A stretch of 64,000 nt of DNA from DAIDKA01 sp036521075. GTDB taxonomy: Bacteria; Pseudomonadota; Gammaproteobacteria; Steroidobacterales; Steroidobacteraceae. Made by a program: the position numbers and the translations under genes. How positions within the stretch are numbered: the stretch's first letter is position 1; each line of letters opens with the position of its first letter. Shown here piece after piece: positions 52,591 to 61,312 of the stretch. The notes beneath the pieces are model-generated. The model saw nothing but the letters and a program-made list of their open reading frames with translations. It was not told the DNA's origin and searched no databases. The DNA lies in NCBI GenBank assembly GCA_036521075.1, contig DATDIL010000035.1, positions 1 through 64,000 on the forward strand, in the 5' to 3' direction.

Positions 52591-54006
52591 ATGGCGAACC
52601 CAGCGATCGAAAGTGTGGCGCCCGCTGCAACCGGCGCAGCGGCGGACTCGGCAACGCCGGCCGTAACTGCGCAGGCCATGACACCCCAGGAAATCGTGAA
52701 GGAACTGGACAAGCACATCGTCGGCCAGCAGGCCGCGAAGCGTGCAGTCGCCATCGCGCTGCGCAATCGCTGGCGCCGGATGCAGATTCCCGAACCCATG
52801 CGTCACGAGATCACGCCCAAGAACATCCTGATGATCGGACCGACGGGTGTCGGCAAGACCGAAATCGCGCGGCGGCTGGCAAAACTTGTCAATGCGCCGT
52901 TCGTGAAGGTTGAAGCGACCAAGTTCACCGAGGTCGGCTATGTCGGCCGCGACGTCGAGTCGATCGTCAAGGACCTCGCCGATGTCGCCATGAAAATGGC
53001 GCGCGAGCAGGAGGTCGGCAAGGTGCGCGCACGCGCCGCTGATGCCGCCGAGGAGCGCGTGCTGGATGCCTTGCTGCCGAAGGCGCGCGTCATGGGTTTC
53101 TCCACCGACGAGCCGCCCCAGCCGCGCGACGCCGAGACCCGCCAGAAGCTGCGCAAGCGGCTGCGCGAGGGCGACCTGGACGAACGCGAGATCGAGATCG
53201 AGCTGCGCGCGCTGCCCGCCGGCGTCGAAATCATGGCGCCCCCCGGCATGGAGGAGATGCAGCAGCAGCTGCAGTCAATGTTCGCGAACCTCGGTGGTCA
53301 GCGTACCCGGCCGCGCAAGGTGAAGGTGAAGGAAGCCGTGAAGCTGCTGATCGAGGATGAAGCCAGTCGCATGGTCAACGAGGAGGAACTCAAGGTCCGT
53401 GCCCTGCACAATGCCGAGCAGAACGGCATCGTGTTCATTGATGAAATCGACAAGGTCTCCCGGCGTGGTGAAACGATTGGCGCGGACGTCTCACGCGAAG
53501 GCGTGCAACGCGATCTGCTGCCGCTGGTCGAGGGTTCGACCGTGTCCACCAAGTACGGCCCGCTGAAGACCGATCACGTGCTGTTCATCGCCTCCGGTGC
53601 GTTCCATCTGTCCAAGCCTTCGGATCTGATCCCGGAATTGCAGGGGCGATTGCCGATCCGCGTTGAGCTCAGTTCGCTTACCGTGGAGGACTTCGTGCGC
53701 ATTCTCACCGAACCGGACGCATCGCTCACGGCGCAGTATCGGGCGCTGCTGGGCACCGAGGGGGTGACGGTAAGTTTCGCCGCCGACGGGGTGCGCCGCC
53801 TGGCCGAGATCGCGCATCACGTGAATGAACGCACGGAAAATATCGGTGCGCGACGGCTGCACACCGTGATGGAAAGACTGTTGGAGAACGTGTCCTACGA
53901 TGCCACCAGTGCCGAGCGGCGCGAGCTGACAGTCGATGCCAGCTATGTCGACGGTCACCTCGCAGAACTGGTCAAGGACGAGGATCTGAGCCGCTTCATC
54001 CTGTAG
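52591..54006 (+). CDS. hslU: HslU ATPase of the HslUV protease
   Basis: AAA+ unfoldase, 471 residues. Walker A is GPTGVGKT (83-90) and Walker B is IVFIDEIDKVSRRG; the I domain has the pore region and EEMQQQLQSMF; the C-terminus ends DLSRFIL, which docks into HslV. The usual family start corresponds to MTPQEIVKELDKH, an internal ATG at 52678; the first 29 Ala-rich residues may or may not be translated. It ends in a bidirectional hairpin. Confidence 0.95.
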   Translation: MANPAIESVAPAATGAAADSATPAVTAQAMTPQEIVKELDKHIVGQQAAKRAVAIALRNRWRRMQIPEPMRHEITPKNILMIGPTGVGKTEIARRLAKLVNAPFVKVEATKFTEVGYVGRDVESIVKDLADVAMKMAREQEVGKVRARAADAAEERVLDALLPKARVMGFSTDEPPQPRDAETRQKLRKRLREGDLDEREIEIELRALPAGVEIMAPPGMEEMQQQLQSMFANLGGQRTRPRKVKVKEAVKLLIEDEASRMVNEEELKVRALHNAEQNGIVFIDEIDKVSRRGETIGADVSREGVQRDLLPLVEGSTVSTKYGPLKTDHVLFIASGAFHLSKPSDLIPELQGRLPIRVELSSLTVEDFVRILTEPDASLTAQYRALLGTEGVTVSFAADGVRRLAEIAHHVNERTENIGARRLHTVMERLLENVSYDATSAERRELTVDASYVDGHLAELVKDEDLSRFIL

Positions 54007-54017
54007 CGGACCGTCAA

Positions 54018-54063
54018 TGCCACAAGAATCGGCGGGCGCGCACCGGCCCGCCCGTTCTTGGCA
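54018..54063. terminator. Bidirectional hairpin between hslU and sod
   Basis: GGCGGGC (54031-54037) pairs with GCCCGCC (54046-54052) and the stem extends through CAAGAA/TTCTTG (54023-54028 and 54055-54060) and TGCC/GGCA after short mismatches. It sits between two convergent genes and can end both, though no long T run is present. Confidence 0.6.
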
Positions 54064-54074
54064 TGCAGGACAAT

Positions 54075-54704
54075 TCAGGCCACGGCGCCCTTCAAGCTCA
54101 GTTTGGCACTCTTTGCCGCCGCATAGCGCTCGCCGATGTCGGCCCAGTTCCAGATGTTCCACAGCGCATCAAAGAACTTCGCCTTCTCGTTGACGTACTG
54201 CAGATAGAACGCGTGCTCCCAGGCATCGACCACCATCAGCGGCAGCGAGCCCTGGAAGACGCTTTGCTGATGGTCATGCACCGAACCGATGATCAGCTGC
54301 TGCGTCAGCGGTTCCAGATACAGCGCCGCCCACCCCGATCCCTGGATGGTGGCCGCCGTCTTGTTCAGCTGCAGTTTGAAGGATTCAAAACTGCCGAAGT
54401 CATGGTTGATGGCCGTGGCCAGCTCGCCCTTGGGCGTACCGCCGCCCTTCGGGCTGAGGTTCTGCCAGAAGATGCTGTGCATGACGTGGCCGGAGATGTG
54501 GAACGCCAGCGTGCGCTCGAGCACTCCCGCGCCATCCAGCGCGCCTTTCGTGCGCGCCTCCGCCAGCTGCTCGAGGGTCTTGTTGGCACCATCCACATAG
54601 GCCTTGTGATGCTTGCTGTGATGCAACTCCATGATGCGCGCGGAGATATGCGGCTCAAGAGCGCCGTAGTCGTAGGCGAGATCGGGCAATACGTAACGGG
54701 TCAT
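54075..54704 (-). CDS. Superoxide dismutase, Fe/Mn family
   Basis: 209 residues from the ATG at 54704, with GGAG upstream on its strand. Metal ligands sit in MELHHSKHHKAYVDG, SGHVMHSIFWQN and MVVDAWEHAFYLQY. The Gly of HISGH and the Gln in TIQGSGWAAL are the pattern of Mn-type enzymes, rather than the AAQ-W-NHTFYW pattern of FeSOD, but metal use cannot be fixed from sequence. Detoxifies superoxide in the cytoplasm. Confidence 0.92.
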   Translation of the reverse strand: MTRYVLPDLAYDYGALEPHISARIMELHHSKHHKAYVDGANKTLEQLAEARTKGALDGAGVLERTLAFHISGHVMHSIFWQNLSPKGGGTPKGELATAINHDFGSFESFKLQLNKTAATIQGSGWAALYLEPLTQQLIIGSVHDHQQSVFQGSLPLMVVDAWEHAFYLQYVNEKAKFFDALWNIWNWADIGERYAAAKSAKLSLKGAVA

Positions 54705-54777
54705 GGGGGTCTCCTTGTCAGGCGCCGATGATACGACGCTGCGAGCCACCCGGTCACCAGCGAATGTCCTACAAACG

Positions 54778-55341
54778 CTAGCGCAGTTTCGGCGCACGCG
54801 CGGCCCGCCGTTCGCGTGCGCGCTGGACCATATTCTGCCGCTGTTGCGGACTGGCGCTCTGCCAGCGCTGGCGCAATTGCTGGCGCTGCTGCTGCGGCAG
54901 GCTTTGGAACTTGCGGTAGTTCTCACGTGCTGCCTGCTGGCGCGCGGGCGGCAATGCGCGAAACTCTTCCCAGCGCTGGCGCAGCAGCTGCCGGCGCTGC
55001 GGCGGCAGCTGCTGAAATTGGTTGAAGCGCTGGCGGGCCGCGGCGCGCTGCTCCTGCGACATACCCAGCCAGCGCTGGCTGCCGCTGGCGAGCGCCTGCT
55101 GGCGCTGTGGCGGCAGTTGCTCCCACTGTCCCGAAAGGCGCGACAACAGACGCTGCTGATCCGGCGACAGCGAATTCCAGGGCACCGCGGCGGCGCCGGG
55201 CCGCGGCGCGCTCGCCCCGGCCGCTGCCACCTGTGCGCCAACCGGCAGGCACACGCCGGCCGACAGCACACCCGTCAGCAGCAGCGCCCCGATCAGGCCT
55301 GGCTTAATGCTCAACTTTCGCACCCTCTTTCCCTGGGGCAC
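54778..55341 (-). CDS. DUF3106 domain protein
   Basis: 187-residue secreted or anchored protein. A hydrophobic N-terminus (LIGALLLTGVLSAGVCLPVGAQ) is followed by Gln/Arg-rich repeats of the type LPPQRRQLLRQRW and LPPARQQAARENYRKF, giving a very basic alpha-helical rod (CpxP/Spy-like in look; inference). It overlaps the upstream small gene by 38 bp and is the last gene of the ECF sigma operon. Confidence 0.8.
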   Translation of the reverse strand: MPQGKRVRKLSIKPGLIGALLLTGVLSAGVCLPVGAQVAAAGASAPRPGAAAVPWNSLSPDQQRLLSRLSGQWEQLPPQRQQALASGSQRWLGMSQEQRAAARQRFNQFQQLPPQRRQLLRQRWEEFRALPPARQQAARENYRKFQSLPQQQRQQLRQRWQSASPQQRQNMVQRARERRAARAPKLR

Positions 55342-55597
55342 TGCTGGCTGGCGGCGCCGGCGCCGGCGCGGACGCCTTCACCACCGGCGCCCGCGTACCC
55401 GTACGCGCCAGGTACTGTTTCCATCCCTCGTCATCGGAATCCACGGATCCCAAGAATTCGATCAAATCCGCGTCGGCCGGCTCAACCACCTTCGTCGGCG
55501 GCGCCGCCCGCACCAGCAAGGGCTGCAATGGCACGCCGAGCAGCAGCCCGAGGCAAGCCCAAGCACGGACGGGCCGCAGCCCGCCGGGTGCCGTCAT
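55304..55597 (-). CDS. Small secreted protein of unknown function in the ECF operon
   Basis: 97 residues with a signal-like N-terminus (AWACLGLLLGVPLQPLLVRAA) and an acidic middle (ADADLIEFLGSVDSDDEGWKQYL), then an Ala/Pro tail. The segment EFLGSVDSDDEGW recurs in small proteins near DUF3106 genes as I recall; the function is unknown. Its stop overlaps the start codon region of the DUF3106 gene and its start overlaps the preceding gene's stop. Confidence 0.72.
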   Translation of the reverse strand: MTAPGGLRPVRAWACLGLLLGVPLQPLLVRAAPPTKVVEPADADLIEFLGSVDSDDEGWKQYLARTGTRAPVVKASAPAPAPPASSAPGKEGAKVEH

Positions 55598-56025
55598 CAG
55601 GTTGCCGCCCCGCTGTCACCCTGCGCCGCCGCCCACTCATAAAAGGAGCTGTCGTTGTCCTCCATGAGCTTCATGGCATCATCGTCCGTGACCAGGTCCA
55701 GCACATCAAACGCACTGGCCGGATTGTCCGTCACCGACGCGGTCAGTTGGTGGCCCCCGCTCAACATCAAAACCGCCACCAGCGCGGCCACTGCCGCAGC
55801 GCCCGTCGCCGGCATCAGCACCTGCCGCGAGCCGCCCGCAAACAAGCGTCCCAGCCACGACGCGCGACCCGCCGCTGCCACCGCGGCCTGACGTGCCTGA
55901 TTCAGGCGCGAGCGCGTGCGCGCGTCGATGCGCGAGAGTCCCTCCTCCAGCACCACCCGCGAACGCACCTCCAGCCCGCTTTGCAGCAGCGTGGTTCGCG
56001 TCGGTTCGCCTTCGCCGGCGTTCAT
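55597..56025 (-). CDS. Single-pass membrane protein, DUF3619-like, possible anti-sigma factor
   Basis: 142 residues from the ATG at 56025. An N-terminal cytoplasmic part (about 65 residues, SRIDARTRSRLNQARQAAV) is followed by one transmembrane helix (GAAAVAALVAVLMLSGG) and a periplasmic acidic tail (DLVTDDDAMKLMEDNDSSFYEW). Topology and its place immediately after the ECF sigma gene, with a 4-base overlap, suggest an anti-sigma role; no zinc-binding anti-sigma motif is visible. Confidence 0.72.
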   Translation of the reverse strand: MNAGEGEPTRTTLLQSGLEVRSRVVLEEGLSRIDARTRSRLNQARQAAVAAAGRASWLGRLFAGGSRQVLMPATGAAAVAALVAVLMLSGGHQLTASVTDNPASAFDVLDLVTDDDAMKLMEDNDSSFYEWAAAQGDSGAAT

Positions 56026-56609
56026 AGTTCGAAGTCTCCAAGTTTCAGGCGCAGCGCCTGCAGGGCGCGAAAATAGTGTGTCTTGACGCTGCCTTCGGAG
56101 CAACCCATCGACTGCGCGGTCTGCGCGACGTCCAGGCCCTCGAGGTTTCGTAGCAGGAACGCCTGGCGCTGCCGCTGCGGCAAACTGTGCAGGGCGGAAT
56201 CCAGCGCCGTCATGGCCTCATCGATTTCCAGACGCGCCACGGGCGGCAGATCATTGCTCGGCGCCTGCGCGATCGGATCGGCATCCTCATCGTCCTCGTC
56301 GCGGCGGAACGGCAGCCAGGCCATCACGCGGCCGCGCACGGTGCGCCGGCGCTGCATGTCGCGGATGCGATTTTCCAAAATCCGATAGAAGAGCGGCTTC
56401 CATTCCTCGGTCGGCCGATCGGCATAGGCACGTGCAAGCTGCAGCATGGCGTCCTGCACTGCATCCAGCGCATCGTCCTGGTGCCGCAGGCCGGCCTGCG
56501 CGATCTTGTAAGCCTTCAGCTCGACGCTTGCCAGAAACTGGTTCAGCGCCCGCGATCTGGCCTCGGCAGTGTCGTTCAATAGCGTGTCGCCGCGCGATGT
56601 GGCGGGCAT
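56022..56609 (-). CDS. ECF RNA polymerase sigma factor
   Basis: 195 residues from the ATG at 56609; an ATG at 56645 is also possible. Region 2 has HQDDALDAVQDAMLQLARAYADRP and region 4 has LHSLPQRQRQAFLLRNLEGLDVAQTAQSMGCSEGSVKTHYFRAL. The linker DEDDEDADPIAQAP is long and acidic. It heads an operon with the membrane protein, a small secreted protein and DUF3106, a set found in Beta- and Gammaproteobacteria. Confidence 0.9.
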   Translation of the reverse strand: MPATSRGDTLLNDTAEARSRALNQFLASVELKAYKIAQAGLRHQDDALDAVQDAMLQLARAYADRPTEEWKPLFYRILENRIRDMQRRRTVRGRVMAWLPFRRDEDDEDADPIAQAPSNDLPPVARLEIDEAMTALDSALHSLPQRQRQAFLLRNLEGLDVAQTAQSMGCSEGSVKTHYFRALQALRLKLGDFEL

Positions 56610-56643
56610 GTTATAAGGCGGCGCGAGAGTAGCAAAGGCACTC

Positions 56644-58929
56644 ATGCAGGTTATAACGCGTGGGCTCGACCTGCGGTTGACCCATTTGACGCGATTTGCC
56701 GACATCCCGCAAGTCATTGATTTGAATAATATATCACGCATCGCCCTGGACGTACCGCTGCGCCGTCTATTTGACTATCTGATCCCCGTGGGCGCTGCCG
56801 CGCCCCCGCCGGGCAGCCGGGTCCGGGTGCCTTTTGGCCGGCGCAGCCTGGTTGGTGTGGTCGTCGAAAACGCCTTCGAATCCAGCGTTCCGGAAGCCAA
56901 GCTCAAGCCCATTTCCGGGCTTGTCGATGCCGTCCCGGTACTCGACGCGGCGCTACTCGCGCTGGTGCGCTGGGCCAGCGACTATTACCACCATCCCATC
57001 GGTGAGGTTATCGCCAGCGCGTTGCCGAAGGCCCTGCGCGCCGGGGCCAGCCCCGTCGCACTCGAAACGGTCTGGCGGCCCACGCAGTCCGGCCGCGCCG
57101 CGCTCGCCCAGGGGCGCCTGGCACGCGCACCGGCCCAGCGCCAGCTGCTCGAGTGGGTGATCCAGCACGATCCGCTGCGGCAGGACGCACTCGCGCTGCA
57201 CTTGCCCCGGTGGCGGCCGGCGGCCACCGCACTGCTCAAGCAAGACTGGATCCGCTGCGCAGCGACCGCCGCGCACGTGCACACGGACCTGGGCGCCAGC
57301 AGCGCCCCGGCCGCACCCGGGATTGCTCCGCCGCTCACGCCCGAACAGGCGCAGGCCGTGGCCTGCATCGGCGCGGCGCTGGGGGGTTTTTCAACCTTCG
57401 TGCTGCACGGTCTGACCGGGAGCGGCAAGACAGAAGTCTATCTGCAGGTGATTCAAACGGTGCTCGCTGCCGGTCGGCGTGCGCTGGTGCTCGTTCCGGA
57501 AATCGGCCTCACCCCGCAGCTGGTGCGACGCTTCGAGGAGCGCTTCAAAACGCCGCTGGCGGTGCTGCATTCCGCACTGACCGACGGCGAGCGGCTCGGC
57601 GCCTGGCGCAACGCTGCCAGCGGCGCCGCGCGCATTGTCGTGGGCACGCGTTCGGCCGTGTTCGCACCCGTACCCGAGCTGGGCATCATCATCGTCGACG
57701 AAGAGCATGACGCCTCACTGAAACAGCACGAGGGCGGCTTTCACTACTCGGCACGCGATCTGGCGCTGGTGCGCGCGCAGCGCGCGCAGGTGCCGGTGGT
57801 GCTGGGCTCCGCAACGCCGTCGCTTGAAACCTTGCAGAACGTCGTCACCGGCCGCTATCAGCGCCTTGCATTGCCGCGCCGCGCGGACCAGGCGCAGCCG
57901 CCGCGGCTCGCGGTCGTGGATCTGCGCGGCCATGCCGTCGCGGCGGGTCTTGCCACCCCGGTGGTACAGGCCATCGAGCGGCATCTGGCCGCCGACGGCC
58001 AGGTGCTCGTCTACCTGAACCGCCGCGGGTACGCCCCCACGCTGCTGTGTACGGCCTGCGGCTGGGTGGCGCCCTGCGCCGATTGTGACGCGCGCCTGAC
58101 GGTGCATCAGCGATCGGGGCGCCTGCGCTGTCATCACTGCGGCGCGGACTCACCACTGCCGAAGCAATGTCCGCAATGCGGCTTTGAGGTGCGCCCCGTC
58201 GGCCAGGGCACCGAACGGGTCGAGGAGCGCTTACGCGAACTGTTCGCGCAGGCCCCGCTGGTGCGCGTGGATCGCGACGTCGTGCGCGGCCAGGGCGACA
58301 TGGACGCGGCCATGCACAGCGTCAACAGCGGCGCGGCACGCATCCTGGTGGGCACTCAGATGATCACCAAGGGTCATGACTTCCAGAACATGACGCTGGT
58401 GGTGGTGCTCAATGCCGATCAGGGCCTGTTCAGCACGGACTTTCGCGCCGCCGAGCGCCTCGCGCAAACCATCGTGCAGGTTGCCGGTCGGGCCGGGCGC
58501 GGCAGCCGCGCCGGCGAAGTCCTCATTCAGACGGCCTATCCCGAACATCCGCTGCTGCAGATGCTGATGAGCGAAGGGTACGACGGGTTCGCGCGCGCGG
58601 CGCTGGCCGAGCGCGCGGCGGCCGCCTGGCCGCCCTTCAGCCGCCTCGCGGTCGTGCGTGCCTCAGCGCCGAGCGCGCGGGACGCGCTCGATTTTCTCAC
58701 CGCAGCCCGGCGCCTGGCGGGCGCGCCACGCGGCGTCAAACTGCTGGGGCCGGTGCCCGCCGCGATGGCACGGCGCGCGGGGCGCTATCATTCGCAGCTG
58801 CTGCTGGAGAGTCCCGATCGCAACGCGCTGCATCGGCTGCTCGGCGCCTGGATCGAACAGCTCGGGGCGCTGCCCGGCGCGCACCGCGTCCGCTGGGCGC
58901 TGGACGTGGATCCCATCGATCTGTTCTGA
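56644..58929 (+). CDS. priA: Primosomal protein N' (PriA helicase)
   Basis: Replication-restart DEAH-type helicase. The frame from the ATG at 56644 gives 761 residues, but the family core begins near SRIALDVPLRRLFDYLIP, so a TTG at 56722 may be the true start. Walker A is LTGSGKTEVYLQVI, Walker B DEEHDASLKQHEG. The zinc module has CTACGWVAPCADCD and RCHHCG-CPQCG. GRAGRGSRAGEVLIQT is motif VI. It is divergent from the ECF operon and precedes argS. Confidence 0.94.
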   Translation: MQVITRGLDLRLTHLTRFADIPQVIDLNNISRIALDVPLRRLFDYLIPVGAAAPPPGSRVRVPFGRRSLVGVVVENAFESSVPEAKLKPISGLVDAVPVLDAALLALVRWASDYYHHPIGEVIASALPKALRAGASPVALETVWRPTQSGRAALAQGRLARAPAQRQLLEWVIQHDPLRQDALALHLPRWRPAATALLKQDWIRCAATAAHVHTDLGASSAPAAPGIAPPLTPEQAQAVACIGAALGGFSTFVLHGLTGSGKTEVYLQVIQTVLAAGRRALVLVPEIGLTPQLVRRFEERFKTPLAVLHSALTDGERLGAWRNAASGAARIVVGTRSAVFAPVPELGIIIVDEEHDASLKQHEGGFHYSARDLALVRAQRAQVPVVLGSATPSLETLQNVVTGRYQRLALPRRADQAQPPRLAVVDLRGHAVAAGLATPVVQAIERHLAADGQVLVYLNRRGYAPTLLCTACGWVAPCADCDARLTVHQRSGRLRCHHCGADSPLPKQCPQCGFEVRPVGQGTERVEERLRELFAQAPLVRVDRDVVRGQGDMDAAMHSVNSGAARILVGTQMITKGHDFQNMTLVVVLNADQGLFSTDFRAAERLAQTIVQVAGRAGRGSRAGEVLIQTAYPEHPLLQMLMSEGYDGFARAALAERAAAAWPPFSRLAVVRASAPSARDALDFLTAARRLAGAPRGVKLLGPVPAAMARRAGRYHSQLLLESPDRNALHRLLGAWIEQLGALPGAHRVRWALDVDPIDLF

Positions 58930-58977
58930 CGGGTCCGGTAAACTGGATGATTTCGACCGCAGCGGACATTATCCCCT

Positions 58978-60735
58978 TTGAAACCACAGCTCGAGCAGCT
59001 GCTCCAGCAGGCCGTGAACGGGCTTGTCGGCGGTGTGCTACCGACAGCCCCCGAGGCCGCCCTGATCAGCGTCGAGCGCACCCGTGATGCGCAGCACGGT
59101 GACTTCGCGACCAATATCGCCCTGCGACTCGCGAAGGGCGCGCGCCGCAATCCGCGCGAGCTGGCGCAGGCGATCGCCGCGGCGCTGCCGCCCAATGACC
59201 TGATCGAGCGCAGCGAAGTTGCGGGCGCCGGTTTCATCAATTTCTACCTCAAGGTCGCCGCGAGCACCCAGGAGCTGGCGCGCATCCTGAGGCTGGGTGA
59301 TGCCTACGGGCGCAGCGACGCCGGCGCCGGCGAGCGCGTACTGGTCGAATTCGTGTCCGCCAATCCCACCGGCCCGCTGCATGTCGGTCACGGCCGTCAG
59401 GCCGCGTACGGTGCGACGCTGGCGAACATCCTCGCCGCCGTCGGCTTCGCCGTGTCCCGCGAGTACTACATCAATGACGCGGGCCGGCAGATGGACATCC
59501 TCGGTGTCAGCACCTGGATCCGCTATCTGCAACTGTGCGGGGAGGAACTGCCCTTTCCGACCAACGGTTATCGCGGCGAGTACGTGCGGCCGCTCGCGCA
59601 GCGCCTGCGCGAGCTCGAAGCGGAGCGCCTGCGCGCCCCAGCCGCCAGCGTCATGGCGGGTCTGCCGCCGGACGCACCGCAGGGCGACAAGGAAGTGCAC
59701 ATCGATGCGCTCATCGAGCGCTGTCGCGAGCTGATCGGCGACAGTGGCTTCCGCGACGTGCTCGGGCTGTCACTGGAAATGATGATTGCCGACATCCGCG
59801 ATGACCTCGCAGGTTTTGGCGTCGACTTCGATCGCTGGTATTCGGAAGGCTCGCTGGCCGCATCCGGGGCCATCAATCGCGCCCTCGAGCGGCTGCGCGC
59901 CCAGCATCAGATCTACACCAAGGACGGCGCGCAATGGTTCGCAGCGACCCAATTCGGCGATGAGAAGGATCGGGTCGTGGTCCGCGAGAACGGCGTTGCC
60001 ACCTACTTCGCCTCCGACATCGCCTATCACCTCGAGAAGCGCGAGCGCGGCTTCGCGCGCCTGCTCGATGTGCTGGGCGCCGATCACCACGGCTACATCG
60101 CGCGCGTGCGCGCCGGGCTCACTGCCATGGGCGAACCGGGCGAGAGTCTGGAGGTGAGCCTGATCCAGTTCGTGAGCCTGTTTCGCGGCGGGGAGAAGAT
60201 TCCGATGGGCAAGCGCGAAGCGCAGTTCGTCACGCTGCGGCAGCTGCGCGAGGAGGTCGGCAATGACGCGTGCCGCTTCTTCTACCTGATGCGCAGTCAC
60301 GATCAGCCCCTGGACTTTGATCTGGAGCTGGCCAAGTCGCGCAGCAACGAAAATCCGGTGTATTACATCCAGTACGCCCACGCGCGCGTCGCCAGCGTGC
60401 TCAAGCAGCTCGCCGCGAAGGGTTTCACGTTCGACCAGGCCGAGGGTCTGGGCAACGCAGCCGCACTGACCGGCGCGCACGAGCAGGCGCTGGTGCAGTC
60501 GCTGTCGCGCTACCCCGAGGCCCTCGCCAGCGCGGCGGCGCAGCGTGCGCCGCATGCCCTGGTGTACTACCTGCGCGAACTGGCGAACGCCTTCCACACC
60601 TACTACAACGCCGAGCAGTTCATCGTGCCCGAAGCGCCGTTGCGCAATGCGCGGCTGTGCCTGGTCAGCGCCGCCGCCCAGGTAATCCGCAACGGCCTGA
60701 CCTTGCTGGGCGTAACTGCTCCCGAGAGCATGTGA
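58978..60735 (+). CDS. argS: Arginyl-tRNA synthetase
   Basis: 585-residue class I synthetase charging tRNA-Arg. The start is a TTG at 58978, giving the family's KPQLEQLLQQAVNG opening with no upstream ATG. The signature VSANPTGPLHVGHGRQAAYG (HIGH variant HVGH) is present, with GEKIPMGKREAQFVTL as the KMSK-like loop. The C-terminal anticodon domain reads RAPHALVYYLRELANAFHTYYN. Its stop overlaps the SPOR gene start (GTGA). Confidence 0.95.
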   Translation: MKPQLEQLLQQAVNGLVGGVLPTAPEAALISVERTRDAQHGDFATNIALRLAKGARRNPRELAQAIAAALPPNDLIERSEVAGAGFINFYLKVAASTQELARILRLGDAYGRSDAGAGERVLVEFVSANPTGPLHVGHGRQAAYGATLANILAAVGFAVSREYYINDAGRQMDILGVSTWIRYLQLCGEELPFPTNGYRGEYVRPLAQRLRELEAERLRAPAASVMAGLPPDAPQGDKEVHIDALIERCRELIGDSGFRDVLGLSLEMMIADIRDDLAGFGVDFDRWYSEGSLAASGAINRALERLRAQHQIYTKDGAQWFAATQFGDEKDRVVVRENGVATYFASDIAYHLEKRERGFARLLDVLGADHHGYIARVRAGLTAMGEPGESLEVSLIQFVSLFRGGEKIPMGKREAQFVTLRQLREEVGNDACRFFYLMRSHDQPLDFDLELAKSRSNENPVYYIQYAHARVASVLKQLAAKGFTFDQAEGLGNAAALTGAHEQALVQSLSRYPEALASAAAQRAPHALVYYLRELANAFHTYYNAEQFIVPEAPLRNARLCLVSAAAQVIRNGLTLLGVTAPESM

Positions 60736-61301
60736 CGCGGCACGGCGCACGCGACTACAAGTCGGCGCGGCGGCGTGGCAGTGGCGCCGCGCGCTGGCAG
60801 GATTTCGCCACCGGACTGGTGGCCGGCGTGCTCGTCGGCGCGATGGGCTGGGCGTTCACGCATCAGGGTCAGCACACGCCGGTACCGCTGGACGCGCCCA
60901 AGCCCGAAGCCCACAAGGCGCCGCCGGACGAGGCGCAGGCCGCAGGCTCCGGTTCCGGCCCGCAGCACTATGACTTCTACTCGATGCTGCCCAACTTCGA
61001 AGTGGTGGTGCCGGAGAAGGAACGCGATGTGAAGCGCGACCTGCCCGCGGCGAAGATCGAGAAGCCCGGCTCGTACGTGCTGCAGGCGGGCTCGTACCGC
61101 AACGAGGCTGATGCGGATCGGGTATCCCGTCAGCTGACCCTGCAGGGGATCGCTGCCAAGGTGCAGCGCGTTGCCCTCGATACCGATGTCTGGTTTCGGG
61201 TGCGGGTGGGGCCGATCAACGATCTGCTGCAATTGAACAAGGTGCGCCGGCAGCTGCAGGCAGCCGACGTCGATGCGCTCGTGATCCGGGTCGGCGATTA
61301 A
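60732..61301 (+). CDS. SPOR domain protein (FtsN-like)
   Basis: 189 residues from the GTG at 60732, overlapping the argS stop. A basic cytoplasmic tail (about 22 residues), one membrane helix (FATGLVAGVLVGAMGWAF), a linker with YDFYSMLPNFEVVVPEKE and a C-terminal SPOR domain (SYVLQAGSYRNEADADRV to VWFRVRVGP) that binds denuded peptidoglycan at septa. This argS-SPOR order is common in Gammaproteobacteria. It converges on ntrX. Confidence 0.9.
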   Translation: MTRHGARDYKSARRRGSGAARWQDFATGLVAGVLVGAMGWAFTHQGQHTPVPLDAPKPEAHKAPPDEAQAAGSGSGPQHYDFYSMLPNFEVVVPEKERDVKRDLPAAKIEKPGSYVLQAGSYRNEADADRVSRQLTLQGIAAKVQRVALDTDVWFRVRVGPINDLLQLNKVRRQLQAADVDALVIRVGD

Positions 61302-61312
61302 GCCTTGGGGCC

